A stretch of DNA of 64,000 nt, from NCBI GenBank assembly GCA_045536815.1, contig JAZSOH010000029.1, positions 1-64,000 on the forward strand. The letters run 5' to 3'. Both the position numbers and the translations under genes were made by a program. This document shows, in pieces, positions 41,079-50,894 of this stretch (its first letter is position 1; each line of letters starts with the position of its first letter). Source of the stretch: UMGS1279 sp045536815. Lineage in GTDB: Bacteria > Bacillota > Clostridia > Oscillospirales > Acutalibacteraceae. The notes beneath the pieces are model-generated. The model made no database searches and was not told the DNA's origin. It saw only the letters and a list, made by a program, of their open reading frames with translations.

Positions 41079-41600
41079 ATGAGTTATATTATTGCATCTG
41101 TTTTGTTTGTCCTCATAATTGCTGCAGACCAACTTACTAAATTTTATGTTCTTGCAAATGTTCCAATGGCTAACGCCGCTAGCGACTCTGTACCGCTAAT
41201 TAAAGGAATAATTGACATAACACATATCCATAATTACGGCGGTGCTTGGGGGCTTTTGGGCGGTTATACATGGCTTTTGCTTGGTGTAACACTTATTGTT
41301 ATGATTCTTTGTATAACAATGCTTATAAAAAGTGGGCTAAAAAATAAGCTTCTTTTTTGGTCGGTTGCGCTTATAATGGCGGGCGGCATTGGAAATATGA
41401 TTGACCGTGTAATTCGCGGTGGCGCAGTTGTTGACTTTTTGCAGTTCCACTTTTGGCCAAGTTTTCCGGTTTTCAATATTGCTGATATAGCAGTATGCGT
41501 TGGTGCAGGACTTTTAATTTTATATTTTATTTTCGATATTGTTAAAGAAAGTAATGCACGTAAACTTAGGGAAAAAGAAGAAAAGGACAATCAAATTTAA
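41079..41600 (+). CDS. lspA: Lipoprotein signal peptidase II
   Basis: A 173-residue, four-helix membrane aspartyl protease that cleaves prolipoprotein signal peptides. The catalytic aspartates lie in DRVIRGGAVVDF and FNIADIAV. ATG 41079 follows GGAGG. A charged tail (KLREKEEKDNQ) ends the protein, and rluD begins five bases later. Confidence 0.95.
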   Translation: MSYIIASVLFVLIIAADQLTKFYVLANVPMANAASDSVPLIKGIIDITHIHNYGGAWGLLGGYTWLLLGVTLIVMILCITMLIKSGLKNKLLFWSVALIMAGGIGNMIDRVIRGGAVVDFLQFHFWPSFPVFNIADIAVCVGAGLLILYFIFDIVKESNARKLREKEEKDNQI

Positions 41601-41605
41601 TACTT

Positions 41606-42514
41606 ATGGAAGAAAAAGTAATTTTTGTCGAATCCTTTTTAGGTAGAATTGATGCTTTTTTGGCAACTGAACTTGAAATTACCCGTTCATCAGCTAGTAA
41701 ACTTATAGAAAACGGCAACGTTTTTATAAACGATAGGGTTGCTACTAAAAGTCTTAAGGTGAAAATGGGGGATAGGGTCACAGTTAATATTCCTGACCCT
41801 GTTTCTGCCGATATATTACCCGAAGATATCCCGCTTGAAATTGTCTTCGAAGATGATGACTTGCTGGTTGTCAACAAACCAAAAGGTATGGTTGTACACC
41901 CCGCCCCCGGGAACTATAATGGTACGCTTGTTAATGCTTTATTGTTTCACTGTAAGGATAGTCTTTCGGGAATTAATGGTGTATTAAGACCGGGTATTGT
42001 ACATAGAATTGATAAAGATACAAGCGGTTTGCTTATTGTTGCTAAAAACGATAATGCACACAATTTTTTGGCAGAGCAAATTAAAGAACATTCTTTTACG
42101 CGCGAATATGAAGCTGTTGTTTTAGGAAAGTTTAAAGAAAAAATCGGAGATATTGAACTGCCTATTGGTAGACATCCTGTTAAAAGAAAGCAAATGGCAG
42201 TTACATATAAAAACAGTAAACCGGCAAAAACACATTACGAGGTTTTAGCCGAAACTGAAAAGCTTTCACATTTAAGGCTAAAGCTATATACAGGTAGAAC
42301 CCATCAGATAAGGGTGCATATGTCTTACTTAGGTCATCCTCTAGCCGGTGACGTAGTTTACGGTAATTCTAAAAATTCTTTTAAGTCCTTAAATGGCCAG
42401 TGTTTACACGCAAAAAAAATTGGTTTTGTCCATCCAACAACAAAAGAATATATTGAATTTGAAAGCGATTTGCCTGATTATTTCAAAAGTTTTTTAATCA
42501 GTCAAGGCTTTTAA
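41606..42514 (+). CDS. rluD: 23S rRNA pseudouridine synthase RluD family
   Basis: A 302-residue enzyme with an N-terminal S4 domain and the catalytic aspartate in HRIDKDTSGLL, followed by the RTHQIRVHM strand. It modifies uridines of 23S rRNA helix 69. No strong ribosome-binding site is adjacent to ATG 41606, so it is probably coupled to lspA. Confidence 0.93.
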   Translation: MEEKVIFVESFLGRIDAFLATELEITRSSASKLIENGNVFINDRVATKSLKVKMGDRVTVNIPDPVSADILPEDIPLEIVFEDDDLLVVNKPKGMVVHPAPGNYNGTLVNALLFHCKDSLSGINGVLRPGIVHRIDKDTSGLLIVAKNDNAHNFLAEQIKEHSFTREYEAVVLGKFKEKIGDIELPIGRHPVKRKQMAVTYKNSKPAKTHYEVLAETEKLSHLRLKLYTGRTHQIRVHMSYLGHPLAGDVVYGNSKNSFKSLNGQCLHAKKIGFVHPTTKEYIEFESDLPDYFKSFLISQGF

Positions 42515-42518
42515 AATA

Positions 42519-42542
42519 GTATGATGCTTATCGGCATCATAC
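42519..42542 (+). terminator. Hairpin between rluD and transketolase
   Basis: GTATGATGC and GCATCATAC form nine pairs around TTATCG. No T-run follows, so a true terminator is doubtful. Confidence 0.4.
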
Positions 42543-42569
42543 AAAGTGTTTTAAGAAAGGAAGTAATTT

Positions 42570-43418
42570 ATGAACAGCACAAAATTAAATGAATTGAAAA
42601 TTGCTGCTTGTAAGGTTCGTATGGGAATTATTGAAGCAGTACATTCAGCAAAATCCGGTCATCCGGGCGGTTCACTTTCAATTGCAGATGTACTTACATA
42701 TTTGTATTTTGATAAGATGAACATTAACCCTGCCGACCCTGATGCAGCCTCTCGCGATAGGTTGGTTCTCTCAAAAGGCCATGCTTCGCCTGCCATATAT
42801 TCTGTTTTGGCAAATAGAGGCTATTTTGATACTGAGCTTTTAAAAACCTTCCGTAGCTCTGATAGTATTTTACAAGGTCACCCCGATATGAAATATATCC
42901 CCGGTGTTGATATGTCTTCGGGCTCTTTAGGTCAGGGCATTTCTGCCGCTTGTGGTATGGCTCTTTCTTCAAAGCATTTTGGAGATAATTTTAGAGTATA
43001 CGCTATTTTAGGTGACGGCGAATGTGAAGAAGGTCAGGTTTGGGAGGCCGCAATGTTTGCCGCTGCTAAGAAGCTAAATAATTTAACCGCTTATGTTGAT
43101 TTTAACGGACTTCAAATCGATGGTCCTATTACCGAAGTTAACTCTCCGCTTCCGCTTGACGAAAAGTTTGCCGCTTTTGGTTGGAACGTTATTGTAATTA
43201 ACGGTAATGACATTGAAGAGATAGAAAAGGCAACCTTGGAAGCAGAAAAGGTTACCGATAAGCCTACCGCAGTTATTATGAAAACTACTAAAGGTAAGGG
43301 CGTTTCCTTTATGGAAAATCAAGTTGGTTGGCATGGCGCTGCTCCTAATGATGAACAGTATGAAATTGCTATGAATGAACTCGGCGATGAGCTTAAAAAG
43401 CTTGAATCGGCCAACTAG
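42570..43418 (+). CDS. Transketolase, N-terminal subunit
   Basis: A 282-residue thiamine-diphosphate enzyme half. It has the VHSAKSGHPGGSLSIAD start, the GDGECEEGQVWEAAM thiamine/Mg segment, and GRGVSFME-like GKGVSFMENQVGWHG. It pairs with the next gene to form a transketolase heterotetramer in the pentose phosphate pathway. Split transketolases are usual in Clostridia and Archaea. ATG 42570 follows AAAGGAAG. Confidence 0.95.
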   Translation: MNSTKLNELKIAACKVRMGIIEAVHSAKSGHPGGSLSIADVLTYLYFDKMNINPADPDAASRDRLVLSKGHASPAIYSVLANRGYFDTELLKTFRSSDSILQGHPDMKYIPGVDMSSGSLGQGISAACGMALSSKHFGDNFRVYAILGDGECEEGQVWEAAMFAAAKKLNNLTAYVDFNGLQIDGPITEVNSPLPLDEKFAAFGWNVIVINGNDIEEIEKATLEAEKVTDKPTAVIMKTTKGKGVSFMENQVGWHGAAPNDEQYEIAMNELGDELKKLESAN

Positions 43419-43435
43419 TAGGGGAGGTAAATAAT

Positions 43436-44377
43436 ATGTCTGATGTTAAAAAGATTGCTACCAGAGAGAGCTATGGTAATGCCTTAGTTGAGCTTGGTAA
43501 AAAATATGATGATTTTATTGTTTTAGATGCCGACCTTGCTGCCGCCACAAAAACAGGAACCTTTAAAAAGGCTTTCCCCGAAAGGCACTATGACTGTGGT
43601 ATTGCCGAACAAAATATGGTATCTATTGCTGCAGGTGTTGCTGCAACAGGCAAAAAGGTTTTCGCAAGTACTTTTGCTATGTTTGCCGCAGGTAGAGCAT
43701 ATGAACAGGTTAGAAACTCTATCGGTTATCCTCACCTTAACGTTGTAATCGCCGCAACACACGCAGGTATTTCTGTAGGTGAAGACGGTGCTACCCATCA
43801 GTGTAATGAGGATATCGCTTTAATGCGTACAATTCCCGGTATGGTTGTTTTAAGCCCTTCAGATGATACTGAGTCTAAACTCGCTCTTGAAGCCGCTTAT
43901 AAGCACGATGGCCCTGTATATATTCGCTTTGGCAGACTTGCAGTTCCTGTTATTTTCGGCGATGACTACAAGTTTGAAATTGGTAAGGGTGTAACTCTTA
44001 AGGAAGGTAACGATATAACTGTTATTGCTACTGGCCTTATGGTTACCGAGGCTCTTAAGGCATGGGAAATTTTAAATGAAAAGGGTATTAGCGTTCGCCT
44101 TATCAATATGCCAACCATTAAGCCTTTAGATGAAGAAATTGTTATTAAGGCCGCTAAAGAAACAGGTAGAATTGTTACTGTTGAAGAGCATACCGTTATC
44201 GGTGGCTTGGGTTCTGCAGTTTGCGACGTTGTTGCTGAAAACTGTCCCGTTCCTGTAACAAAAATAGGTATAAACGATGTATTTGGTAAATCAGGCCCTG
44301 CCGCTAAACTTTTAGAGGAATTTGGTCTTTCGGCAGATAACATTGTAAATACAGTTCTTAAAGCACTAAACAAATAA
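43436..44377 (+). CDS. Transketolase, C-terminal subunit
   Basis: A 313-residue partner with the pyrimidine-binding domain (DCGIAEQNMVSIAAG) and the C-terminal transketolase domain (VEEHTVIGGLGSAV). It starts 17 bases after the first subunit with GGGGAGG upstream. The unit is closed by a terminator at 44406. Confidence 0.95.
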   Translation: MSDVKKIATRESYGNALVELGKKYDDFIVLDADLAAATKTGTFKKAFPERHYDCGIAEQNMVSIAAGVAATGKKVFASTFAMFAAGRAYEQVRNSIGYPHLNVVIAATHAGISVGEDGATHQCNEDIALMRTIPGMVVLSPSDDTESKLALEAAYKHDGPVYIRFGRLAVPVIFGDDYKFEIGKGVTLKEGNDITVIATGLMVTEALKAWEILNEKGISVRLINMPTIKPLDEEIVIKAAKETGRIVTVEEHTVIGGLGSAVCDVVAENCPVPVTKIGINDVFGKSGPAAKLLEEFGLSADNIVNTVLKALNK

Positions 44378-44405
44378 ATTATTTCCTTAATAAAAAATAT
44401 ATAAG

Positions 44406-44434
44406 AAAACGACCTGAAGTTACAGGTCGTTTTT
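44406..44434 (+). terminator. Terminator after transketolase
   Basis: AAAACGACCTG and CAGGTCGTTTT form an 11-pair stem around AAGTTA with a T-run after it. Confidence 0.85.
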
Positions 44435-44440
44435 GTTTTG

Positions 44441-44476
44441 TAAAAAATAAAACACCCCAAGTTTTATTGGGGTGTT
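44441..44476 (-). terminator. Terminator after secF
   Basis: On the minus strand AACACCCCAA and TTGGGGTGTT (44451-44476) form ten pairs, followed by a TTTTATTTTTT tract. It faces the transketolase terminator, so the two convergent units are insulated. Confidence 0.85.
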
Positions 44477-44486
44477 CATTACTAAA

Positions 44487-45416
44487 TTATTTTGCTTTTT
44501 TAAGTTCTTTGCGGTTTTGGAATGAGTACCAAAGGGGACAGGATAATGTAATGGTTGAAACCGAACCCGAAATAATACCGAACGCCATAGGAATTGCAAA
44601 GCTTCTAAGTGTTGTAAGTCCGTTGATTTCGGCAACAATAATAACCATTAAAATTGCAGCAAGTGTAGCTACAGAGGTTTTAATTGTTCTGCCAAGGGTT
44701 TGGTTAATACTGTTATTAACTCTGTCTCTAAAGCTCATATGGGGGTACATTTTAGTGTTTTCTCTAAGCCTGTCGTAGATAACAATTGTGTCATTAAGAG
44801 AGTAACCAAGAATTGTCAAGATAACAGACATAAAGTTTGAATCGATTTCTAGTCTGAGGAAGATGCTTGAACAAAAAGCAATCAAGCAGTCTAGAAGAAG
44901 TGCAAACAGTGCAAACATACCCGCAGAAACGCCGCCGATTTTTCTAAAACGAACACCAACATAGATTACAACTAAAATAGCTGCGATTAAAACTGCAACA
45001 AAGCATTTAAGGAAGAAGGTACTTGCGACTGTTGGGCTAACCGAGTTAGAGTCGCCAATTTCGATTTTGTTATCTTTAAACTCTTTTTTAAGAGCCTCTA
45101 ACATTTTTGCTTGTAAATCAGCCGAAACCGATTCATCTGCAACAAGGCTTACAACAAGATTCTTACTGTCTGTGTTGTAACCTGCGCTTTCGGTTACGGA
45201 AACATCTTTATCAAGAGTTTTGGTAATAACGCTTTCTGCTTTATTTAAATCAATTTCACCGGTGAAGGAGTAGCTAAACATTGTACCGCCCTTAAAGTCA
45301 ATACTAAGATTAGCACCAAAAATAGCAAAAACAACTGCGCCAACCAAAATTATTGCAATGTATGCAATGAGGAAATATTTGCGGTTTTTGATAAAGTCAA
45401 AGTTCTTATTTTGCAT
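44487..45416 (-). CDS. secF: Protein translocase subunit SecF
   Basis: A 309-residue, six-helix RND-type membrane protein that uses the proton motive force to complete Sec export. SIDFKGGT marks the first periplasmic region, and the C-terminal helices contain the ALLDCLIAFC-type segment. ATG 45416 is preceded by GGAGG and overlaps the secD stop by 11 bases, so the two subunits are coupled. Confidence 0.95.
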   Translation of the reverse strand: MQNKNFDFIKNRKYFLIAYIAIILVGAVVFAIFGANLSIDFKGGTMFSYSFTGEIDLNKAESVITKTLDKDVSVTESAGYNTDSKNLVVSLVADESVSADLQAKMLEALKKEFKDNKIEIGDSNSVSPTVASTFFLKCFVAVLIAAILVVIYVGVRFRKIGGVSAGMFALFALLLDCLIAFCSSIFLRLEIDSNFMSVILTILGYSLNDTIVIYDRLRENTKMYPHMSFRDRVNNSINQTLGRTIKTSVATLAAILMVIIVAEINGLTTLRSFAIPMAFGIISGSVSTITLSCPLWYSFQNRKELKKAK

Positions 45417-46791
45417 TTTTAGCACCTCCATATAACCAAGGCTTACGTAAGAACTTAAAGCGAGATACGCTCTTAAGCATTGCCTTAGAACAGTAAACAC
45501 CCATAATCATATTAAAGATAACACCAACAAGGAGGGTATAACCGAAGGAGTAAACCGAGCCGGTTACCGATGAACCGAAGAAGGACATAATGGGTGAGAA
45601 GAGTTTACCCATTATTGTATCGGAGGTACCAAAAGCACCCATTAAAACTGCAGATACGATGAAAACTGTAACGTTACCATCTAAAACTGCATTAAAGCTG
45701 TTTTCAAAACCTGCTTCAATAGCGCCATCAATTGTTTTGCCTTTTGCAAATTCTTCTTTAATACGTTCAGAAGCAATTACGTTGGCGTCAACACCCATAC
45801 CGATTGAAAGGATAATACCTGCGATACCGGGGATTGTGAGTGTAACTCCGTTAATTCCCGGTAAGAAGCCCGAAGAAGCGGCTATCATACCTGTTACTTG
45901 TCCTAAAAGGGCAATAGAAGTGATAAGGCCTGGGAGACGGAACATTGCGATCATAATAATGCAAATTGCTACGAAAGCAATAACACCGGCAATAGTCATA
46001 ACATTAAGTGCCTGAGTTCCTAAAGTAGGGCTTATGATTTGAAGCTTAGAATCATCAACAGTAAGGGCAAAGGGGAGAGAACCCGCATTGATTTTATCGG
46101 CAAGTTCTTTTGAAGAATCAGCATCGAAGTTGCCTGTGATGATAGCCTCGCCGTTTGAGATAGTCTCATTAACAGTAGGAGCTGAAATCATTTGGTCGTC
46201 CATCCAAATGGAAATAACTTGTCCTTTAAGCCTTGTAGTAGCTTCAGCAAATTTGCTTGTGCCATCTTTTGTGAGTTTAAGAGCAACGTAGTAGCTGTTC
46301 TCGGTATCAAACTGTGCGGAAGCCGATTCAATATGCGCAGCACCCTGAAGAATAACCTTTTTGTTTTCTTCGCCCTCGCAGAATTTCAAAACGGCTGTTT
46401 CGCCAAGTTCGGCAATTGCTGTAGTTGGGTCAAAATCGGTTTCGCCCGATTTCCAAGGGAAGCGAACAACAACCTGTTTGTTTTTAACGTCGGTTCTTAC
46501 TTCGCTTTCGGTAATGCCAAGATTAACAAGCCTGGTTTCTATAATCTCTTTAGCCGAGTCCATATCGGCGGTAGAAACCGAACCTGTTTTAATGTCTGGC
46601 ATAAATATTGCTTCAACACCGCCGCTAATATCAATACCCCAACGGATATCATTAGCTCCTTTAAAATAAACCTTTCTGGTATCGCCATAATAACTGTCAA
46701 CACCAAAAAAAGCAGCGTATGTAGCAAGGAATATTAAAACTACAATTATAAAAAATGTAATTTTTTTAGCAGTCTTACGCTTACTTTTCAT
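45406..46791 (-). CDS. secD: Protein translocase subunit SecD
   Basis: A 461-residue six-helix partner of SecF, with the D1 landmark WGIDISGG and the C-terminal conserved IGMGVDANVI. The large periplasmic P1 domain lies between. ATG 46791 has AAGGAGG. Unlike B. subtilis, secD and secF are separate genes here. It has a near-perfect promoter just upstream. Confidence 0.95.
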   Translation of the reverse strand: MKSKRKTAKKITFFIIVVLIFLATYAAFFGVDSYYGDTRKVYFKGANDIRWGIDISGGVEAIFMPDIKTGSVSTADMDSAKEIIETRLVNLGITESEVRTDVKNKQVVVRFPWKSGETDFDPTTAIAELGETAVLKFCEGEENKKVILQGAAHIESASAQFDTENSYYVALKLTKDGTSKFAEATTRLKGQVISIWMDDQMISAPTVNETISNGEAIITGNFDADSSKELADKINAGSLPFALTVDDSKLQIISPTLGTQALNVMTIAGVIAFVAICIIMIAMFRLPGLITSIALLGQVTGMIAASSGFLPGINGVTLTIPGIAGIILSIGMGVDANVIASERIKEEFAKGKTIDGAIEAGFENSFNAVLDGNVTVFIVSAVLMGAFGTSDTIMGKLFSPIMSFFGSSVTGSVYSFGYTLLVGVIFNMIMGVYCSKAMLKSVSRFKFLRKPWLYGGAKNAK

Positions 46792-46841
46792 TTATAATTC
46801 CTCCTTAAACTTTGGTGAAAGTTAATTCATATAACAAATCT

Positions 46842-46870
46842 ATTATATATTTTTTTAAGTCTAATGTCAA
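46842..46870 (-). promoter_or_regulatory. Promoter of secDF
   Basis: Minus strand TTGACA (46865-46870), 17 bases, TATAAT (46842-46847): a perfect consensus. Confidence 0.85.
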
Positions 46871-46885
46871 TTAAAATAGATAACT

Positions 46886-48157
46886 TTAATTATCTAGCAT
46901 TTTTTCTAAGGTTGCATATTTAACTGAAATTGTAAGCAACTTAGAAGCAAGGTCTAACTCAGAAACAGATGGGTAAGATGGCGCAATGCGAAGATTTTTA
47001 TCTTCAGGGTCGTTACCGTAGGGATATGTAGCGCCTGCACCCGTCATAACAAGACCAGCCTCTTTACAAAGCGTATGAACTCTTTTGGCTAAACCTTTTT
47101 GTAAATCAAGGCTTATAAAATATCCGCCGCTTGGCTTAGTCCATTTTGCAATATCTAAACCGCCGAGATTATCTTCTAAATTTTTAAGAACTATATCAAA
47201 TTTAGGTGCAAGAATTTCGGCATGTTTTTTCATATGCTCTTTTATAGAATTAGCTGTAGGGAAGGTTTTAAGGTGACGCAACTGATTAATTTTATCGGGG
47301 CCGATAGTTTGAAAGCCCATGCGCTTTTTAATCCTTAAAATATCTTCCGGACCAGCCGCTTGGGCAGCAACACCGGCGCCGGGGAAGGTGATTTTAGAAG
47401 TAGATGTAAACTGAATAACCAAGTTTTCATTCGAGTTTTTAACACATTCGTCATAAATGCTTAAAAGCTTTGTATCTTCACCAAAACAGTGAACGGCATA
47501 AGCATTATCCCAAAAAACCCTAAAATCTTTTGCGGCAGGCTTTAAAGCCGCAATTTTTTTAACAGTTTCATCTGAGTAAACAACACCTAAAGGATTAGAA
47601 TATTTGGGAACACACCACATACCCTTAAAACTTGGGTCTTTAACAAGCTCATAAACCTTGTCCATATCAGGACCGTCTTCGTTATAGTCAACGGTTACCA
47701 TTTCAATTCCAAAATGCTCACAAATAGCGAAATGTCGGTCGTATCCGGGGGCAGGACAAATGAATTTGATTTTTTCTTGCTTTGCCCAAGGTGTATCGCC
47801 AAAACCGTGAGTCATACCTTCAGCAATTGTATCAAACATCATATTAAGTGAAGAGTTACCGCCAACAATAACAAGTTCTTTCGGAACGCCTAGAATTTCA
47901 CCGAAAATTTCTTTAAGTTCCAATATTCCGTCAAGGCCGCCGTAGTTTCTACAGTCGGTGCCGTCGAGAGAAATATATTCGTAAGTGTTAGTGCCCAGCG
48001 CCCCAAAAATCTCATGGCTTATGTCAAGCTGCTCGGGACCGGGTTTTCCACGAGACATATCAAGCTTTATTCCTTGAGATTTAAATGATTCATATTCATT
48101 TTTAACGAGATTAAACTCGCTTATAAGCTTTTCTTTGCTAAGGGAATTATAGTACAT
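46886..48157 (-). CDS. Class Ic aspartate-type aminotransferase
   Basis: A 423-residue PLP enzyme. It has LDMSRGKPGPEQLDIS at the start, YGGLDGILEL, the PLP lysine in STSKITFPG, and RIAPSYPS near the C-terminus. These features fit the subgroup Ic aspartate aminotransferases (Asp_aminotransf family) found in Actinobacteria and Clostridia, which exchange amino groups between aspartate and 2-oxoglutarate. The substrate range is inferred. It has its own promoter (48207-48235). Confidence 0.88.
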   Translation of the reverse strand: MYYNSLSKEKLISEFNLVKNEYESFKSQGIKLDMSRGKPGPEQLDISHEIFGALGTNTYEYISLDGTDCRNYGGLDGILELKEIFGEILGVPKELVIVGGNSSLNMMFDTIAEGMTHGFGDTPWAKQEKIKFICPAPGYDRHFAICEHFGIEMVTVDYNEDGPDMDKVYELVKDPSFKGMWCVPKYSNPLGVVYSDETVKKIAALKPAAKDFRVFWDNAYAVHCFGEDTKLLSIYDECVKNSNENLVIQFTSTSKITFPGAGVAAQAAGPEDILRIKKRMGFQTIGPDKINQLRHLKTFPTANSIKEHMKKHAEILAPKFDIVLKNLEDNLGGLDIAKWTKPSGGYFISLDLQKGLAKRVHTLCKEAGLVMTGAGATYPYGNDPEDKNLRIAPSYPSVSELDLASKLLTISVKYATLEKMLDN

Positions 48158-48206
48158 TAGTTTAAGTCCTCCAAAGGTATAAATACCATCGTAAAATAAC
48201 TATATA

Positions 48207-48235
48207 ATTATATATTATTTTATAGATTTTTTCAA
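48207..48235 (-). promoter_or_regulatory. Promoter of the aminotransferase
   Basis: Minus strand TTGAAA (48230-48235), 17 bases, TATAAT (48207-48212), 50 bases before the ATG at 48157. Confidence 0.75.
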
Positions 48236-48253
48236 GTATAAATTGATATATTT

Positions 48254-49306
48254 CTACTGTTTTATGTAAATTATGAAAATAACTGCCAAAACTAACAAAA
48301 AAAGCGAGGAAATGTTCAAATTAAAACCTGTAAAAATTGTAGTTACACCATTAGAAAAGGTTTCTGCAACGCTAGGGAACAGTTTAATAATAAAAAAAGT
48401 TATTGAAGATGACATTATTCCGTGAAGGCTTTTTGCTGCCAAAAGCTTTAATAGCGAAATTTTTAAATTTTTTGCGGCAGATATGATTTGACAAATTGCA
48501 GACATTCCTCCAAAGGAGAGCAAAAAAGAATAAAAGAATATTGGTACAGAGAGCTTAGGGGCTTTTACTACGGCAATAGAAATTTCCAGCAAAAGCTCAC
48601 TGAGGAATTTTAATATGTAAACACCTTTAAAAGAAAGAATTATTTCACAAATTCCAGAAAACAAAACAATCCAACCACAAACATTTAAAAAGATTTTGCA
48701 GGTACTTTCAACGCTTAAAACAAATGCATCGGTAAGAGAGGAATTTTCATAGCTAACATTAACAGGCATAAAAGTATTTTTATCTTTACTAAATTGAAAC
48801 AATAAAAAAAGGAAAGTTGTAATTATATTAGAAATAAAAAATATTATTCCAAAGTATATGTTATTTAGTAAAAGGCTACCAACCGTGTAAATGACAAACG
48901 AAGGTGCGGGATTTATGGAGCAATATAATAATTTTTCGGCTCTGCTGCGGCTGATTTTTTCGTCACTATATAGTTCGTTTATTAACTTTGCTCCGATAAA
49001 ATATCCGCCAAAAAGAGAAATGAAGAATATAGAAAATTCAGTTCCGCTTAGACCAAAAAGCTTATTTGTTATACCTGTAATTTTTTCGCCGAAATAAAAA
49101 ATAAATCCACTTTTTAGCGCAAAAATTGAAATTACGCTAAATAAAAATAGGGATGGGATTATAACACTTGTAGTAAGTGCAAGCCCGTTTTTCACACCTG
49201 TTGCTACAGCATTACCTTTTAAGATTACTATAATTCCAACCATAAAAAACAGTACGAGTAATAACGAATTTTTAATTAGTTTTTTACTTTTAAGCGTAGG
49301 TATCAC
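48254..49306 (-). CDS. ylbJ: YlbJ-like sporulation membrane protein
   Basis: A 350-residue membrane protein with 8-9 helices. The YlbJ/nucleoside-recognition core appears as FGGYFIGAKLINELYSDEKIS, then the lipid-facing NPAPSFVIY segment. YlbJ is a sigma-E gene needed for heat-resistant spores in B. subtilis. It is divergent from yqfCD, other sporulation genes, across a 68-base gap. The GTG at 49306 has only a weak ribosome-binding site, so the true start may be a little downstream. Confidence 0.8.
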   Translation of the reverse strand: MIPTLKSKKLIKNSLLLVLFFMVGIIVILKGNAVATGVKNGLALTTSVIIPSLFLFSVISIFALKSGFIFYFGEKITGITNKLFGLSGTEFSIFFISLFGGYFIGAKLINELYSDEKISRSRAEKLLYCSINPAPSFVIYTVGSLLLNNIYFGIIFFISNIITTFLFLLFQFSKDKNTFMPVNVSYENSSLTDAFVLSVESTCKIFLNVCGWIVLFSGICEIILSFKGVYILKFLSELLLEISIAVVKAPKLSVPIFFYSFLLSFGGMSAICQIISAAKNLKISLLKLLAAKSLHGIMSSSITFFIIKLFPSVAETFSNGVTTIFTGFNLNISSLFLLVLAVIFIIYIKQ

Positions 49307-49374
49307 CCTTTGTGAATTATTTTATATTAAATTACATATTTTTATATAAATTATATTTTAAAAGTGGTGGTTAA

Positions 49375-49662
49375 ATGTCAAAGAAAATTAGACTTAATAA
49401 AAGGAATTTTAAAAAAATTACCGAAGAGCTTGAAGGGACTTTTGAGCCGTTTAAAAAGGTTGGAAATATAACAATTTACGATAATAATAAAATTTTTATT
49501 GATGGTTGTTATGGAATAATAGAAATAACAGATGATAATTTAAAAGTAAGCATTGGTAAAAAATCGGTCAAAATAAATGGAAGCAATTTTAATATTAAGG
49601 ATTACACCGACAAATCAATAACTGTTTGCGGAGATATTGAAAGCCTATTTTTTATGGATTGA
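49375..49662 (+). CDS. yqfC: Sporulation protein YqfC
   Basis: A 95-residue protein of the YqfC/YabP family, a sigma-E-dependent sporulation protein in Bacilli with unclear biochemical role. Its core has IFIDGCYGIIEIT and KVSIGKKSVKINGSN. ATG 49375 is preceded by GGTGG. It is coupled to yqfD (9 bases). Confidence 0.88.
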   Translation: MSKKIRLNKRNFKKITEELEGTFEPFKKVGNITIYDNNKIFIDGCYGIIEITDDNLKVSIGKKSVKINGSNFNIKDYTDKSITVCGDIESLFFMD

Positions 49663-49670
49663 GGGAGACT

Positions 49671-50849
49671 ATGCTAATACTTTTATATAGATTTTTAAAT
49701 GGATATTTGCATCTTAGAGTTCGAACAAAACATCCTGAAAAATTTCTTAATTTATGTTTTGCGAATGGAATTTCGATTTATAAATCAACCTTTAAAAAAA
49801 GTGATTTATATTTAAAAACAAGTATTACTTCTTTTAGAAAAATACGAAAAATCAAACCTAGGTTCAAGGGAAAGGTGCATATTGTTAAAAAAGTAGGTCT
49901 ACCGTTTTTTATAAGTAAAAACAAAGGACGATACGGTTTCGCCGCAGGAATGGTTTTATTCTTTATGTTTTTGTTTATAATGTCAAGATTTGTTTGGAAC
50001 GTTGAGGTAGTGGGAGCAAATGCGGAAAATACAGTAAAAACTAAAATAGCTCTTAATGATATTGGCATAAGGAACGGTGTTTTGAGCGAAAAAATTGATG
50101 TTAAAAGCCTTAGAAACGAGCTTCTTTTAAAGGTCAGTGAGCTTTCTTGGGCGGCAATAAATATTGAGGGGTGTGAGGTTACGGTTAATGTTACTCAAAC
50201 AGAAAAAAAGGATGAAATTTCTAACGAACCTTCTAACCTTGTTTCAATGTACGATGGGGTTATAGTTAGCGTTGAGGCAACTAAGGGTAGCGCGGCGGTA
50301 ACTGTCGGCGAAGCGGTTAGAAAGGGAGATTTACTTATTTCAGGAGTGCTGGAATATAGCGATTTATATACTGAGCTTGTCAGGGCAAAAGGGAGGGTTA
50401 TGGCCGAAATAACCGAAACAATCAAGGTTTCTCAACCGCTTAAGATAACCGAAAAGGTTAAAACGGGTTATGAGAAAAAGCTTTCAGTAATAGATTTCTT
50501 TGGCATTAAAATACCACTTTTTATTGGTGGAGTTAATGGTAATTTTAAAGTATCACAGACTAAAATTCCTATTAAACTATTTTGTAAGACGCTGCCAATA
50601 GAATTTATAACAAATAAGTTTTCTTTTTATGAGGAAAAAGAGGTTTATTTTTCTAAAGCGAATGCCTCAATCTTAGCAAGAAAAAAATTAGACGAAAAGG
50701 TTAAAAAATTTGTTGGTGACGGCAAAATATTAGATATTAAAATTTCTGAAAATATAGCGCAAGATAATTTAGAAATTGTTGCAAAAATCAGGTGCGAAAA
50801 AAACATAGTTTTGGAAGAAAAAATAGTTTTAAGTACTAGTAATCAGTAG
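49671..50849 (+). CDS. yqfD: Sporulation protein YqfD
   Basis: A 392-residue protein with one membrane helix near residue 90 and a large outer region. It has the family start RFLNGYLHLRVRT, the HLPF-like GLPFFISKNKGRYGF segment before the helix, and WAAINIEGCEVTV. YqfD is needed for spore formation in B. subtilis, with unknown activity. ATG 49671 follows GAGGGAG. Confidence 0.88.
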   Translation: MLILLYRFLNGYLHLRVRTKHPEKFLNLCFANGISIYKSTFKKSDLYLKTSITSFRKIRKIKPRFKGKVHIVKKVGLPFFISKNKGRYGFAAGMVLFFMFLFIMSRFVWNVEVVGANAENTVKTKIALNDIGIRNGVLSEKIDVKSLRNELLLKVSELSWAAINIEGCEVTVNVTQTEKKDEISNEPSNLVSMYDGVIVSVEATKGSAAVTVGEAVRKGDLLISGVLEYSDLYTELVRAKGRVMAEITETIKVSQPLKITEKVKTGYEKKLSVIDFFGIKIPLFIGGVNGNFKVSQTKIPIKLFCKTLPIEFITNKFSFYEEKEVYFSKANASILARKKLDEKVKKFVGDGKILDIKISENIAQDNLEIVAKIRCEKNIVLEEKIVLSTSNQ

Positions 50850-50894
50850 AAAAATGTGGTATAATGTTACAAAATAATTGTTGGAGGAAAACTT

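Noticed and set aside
42519..42542. Possible riboswitch or terminator ahead of transketolase
   Set aside because: It is only a nine-pair hairpin without a T-run and no further structure; I list it as a weak hairpin and nothing more.
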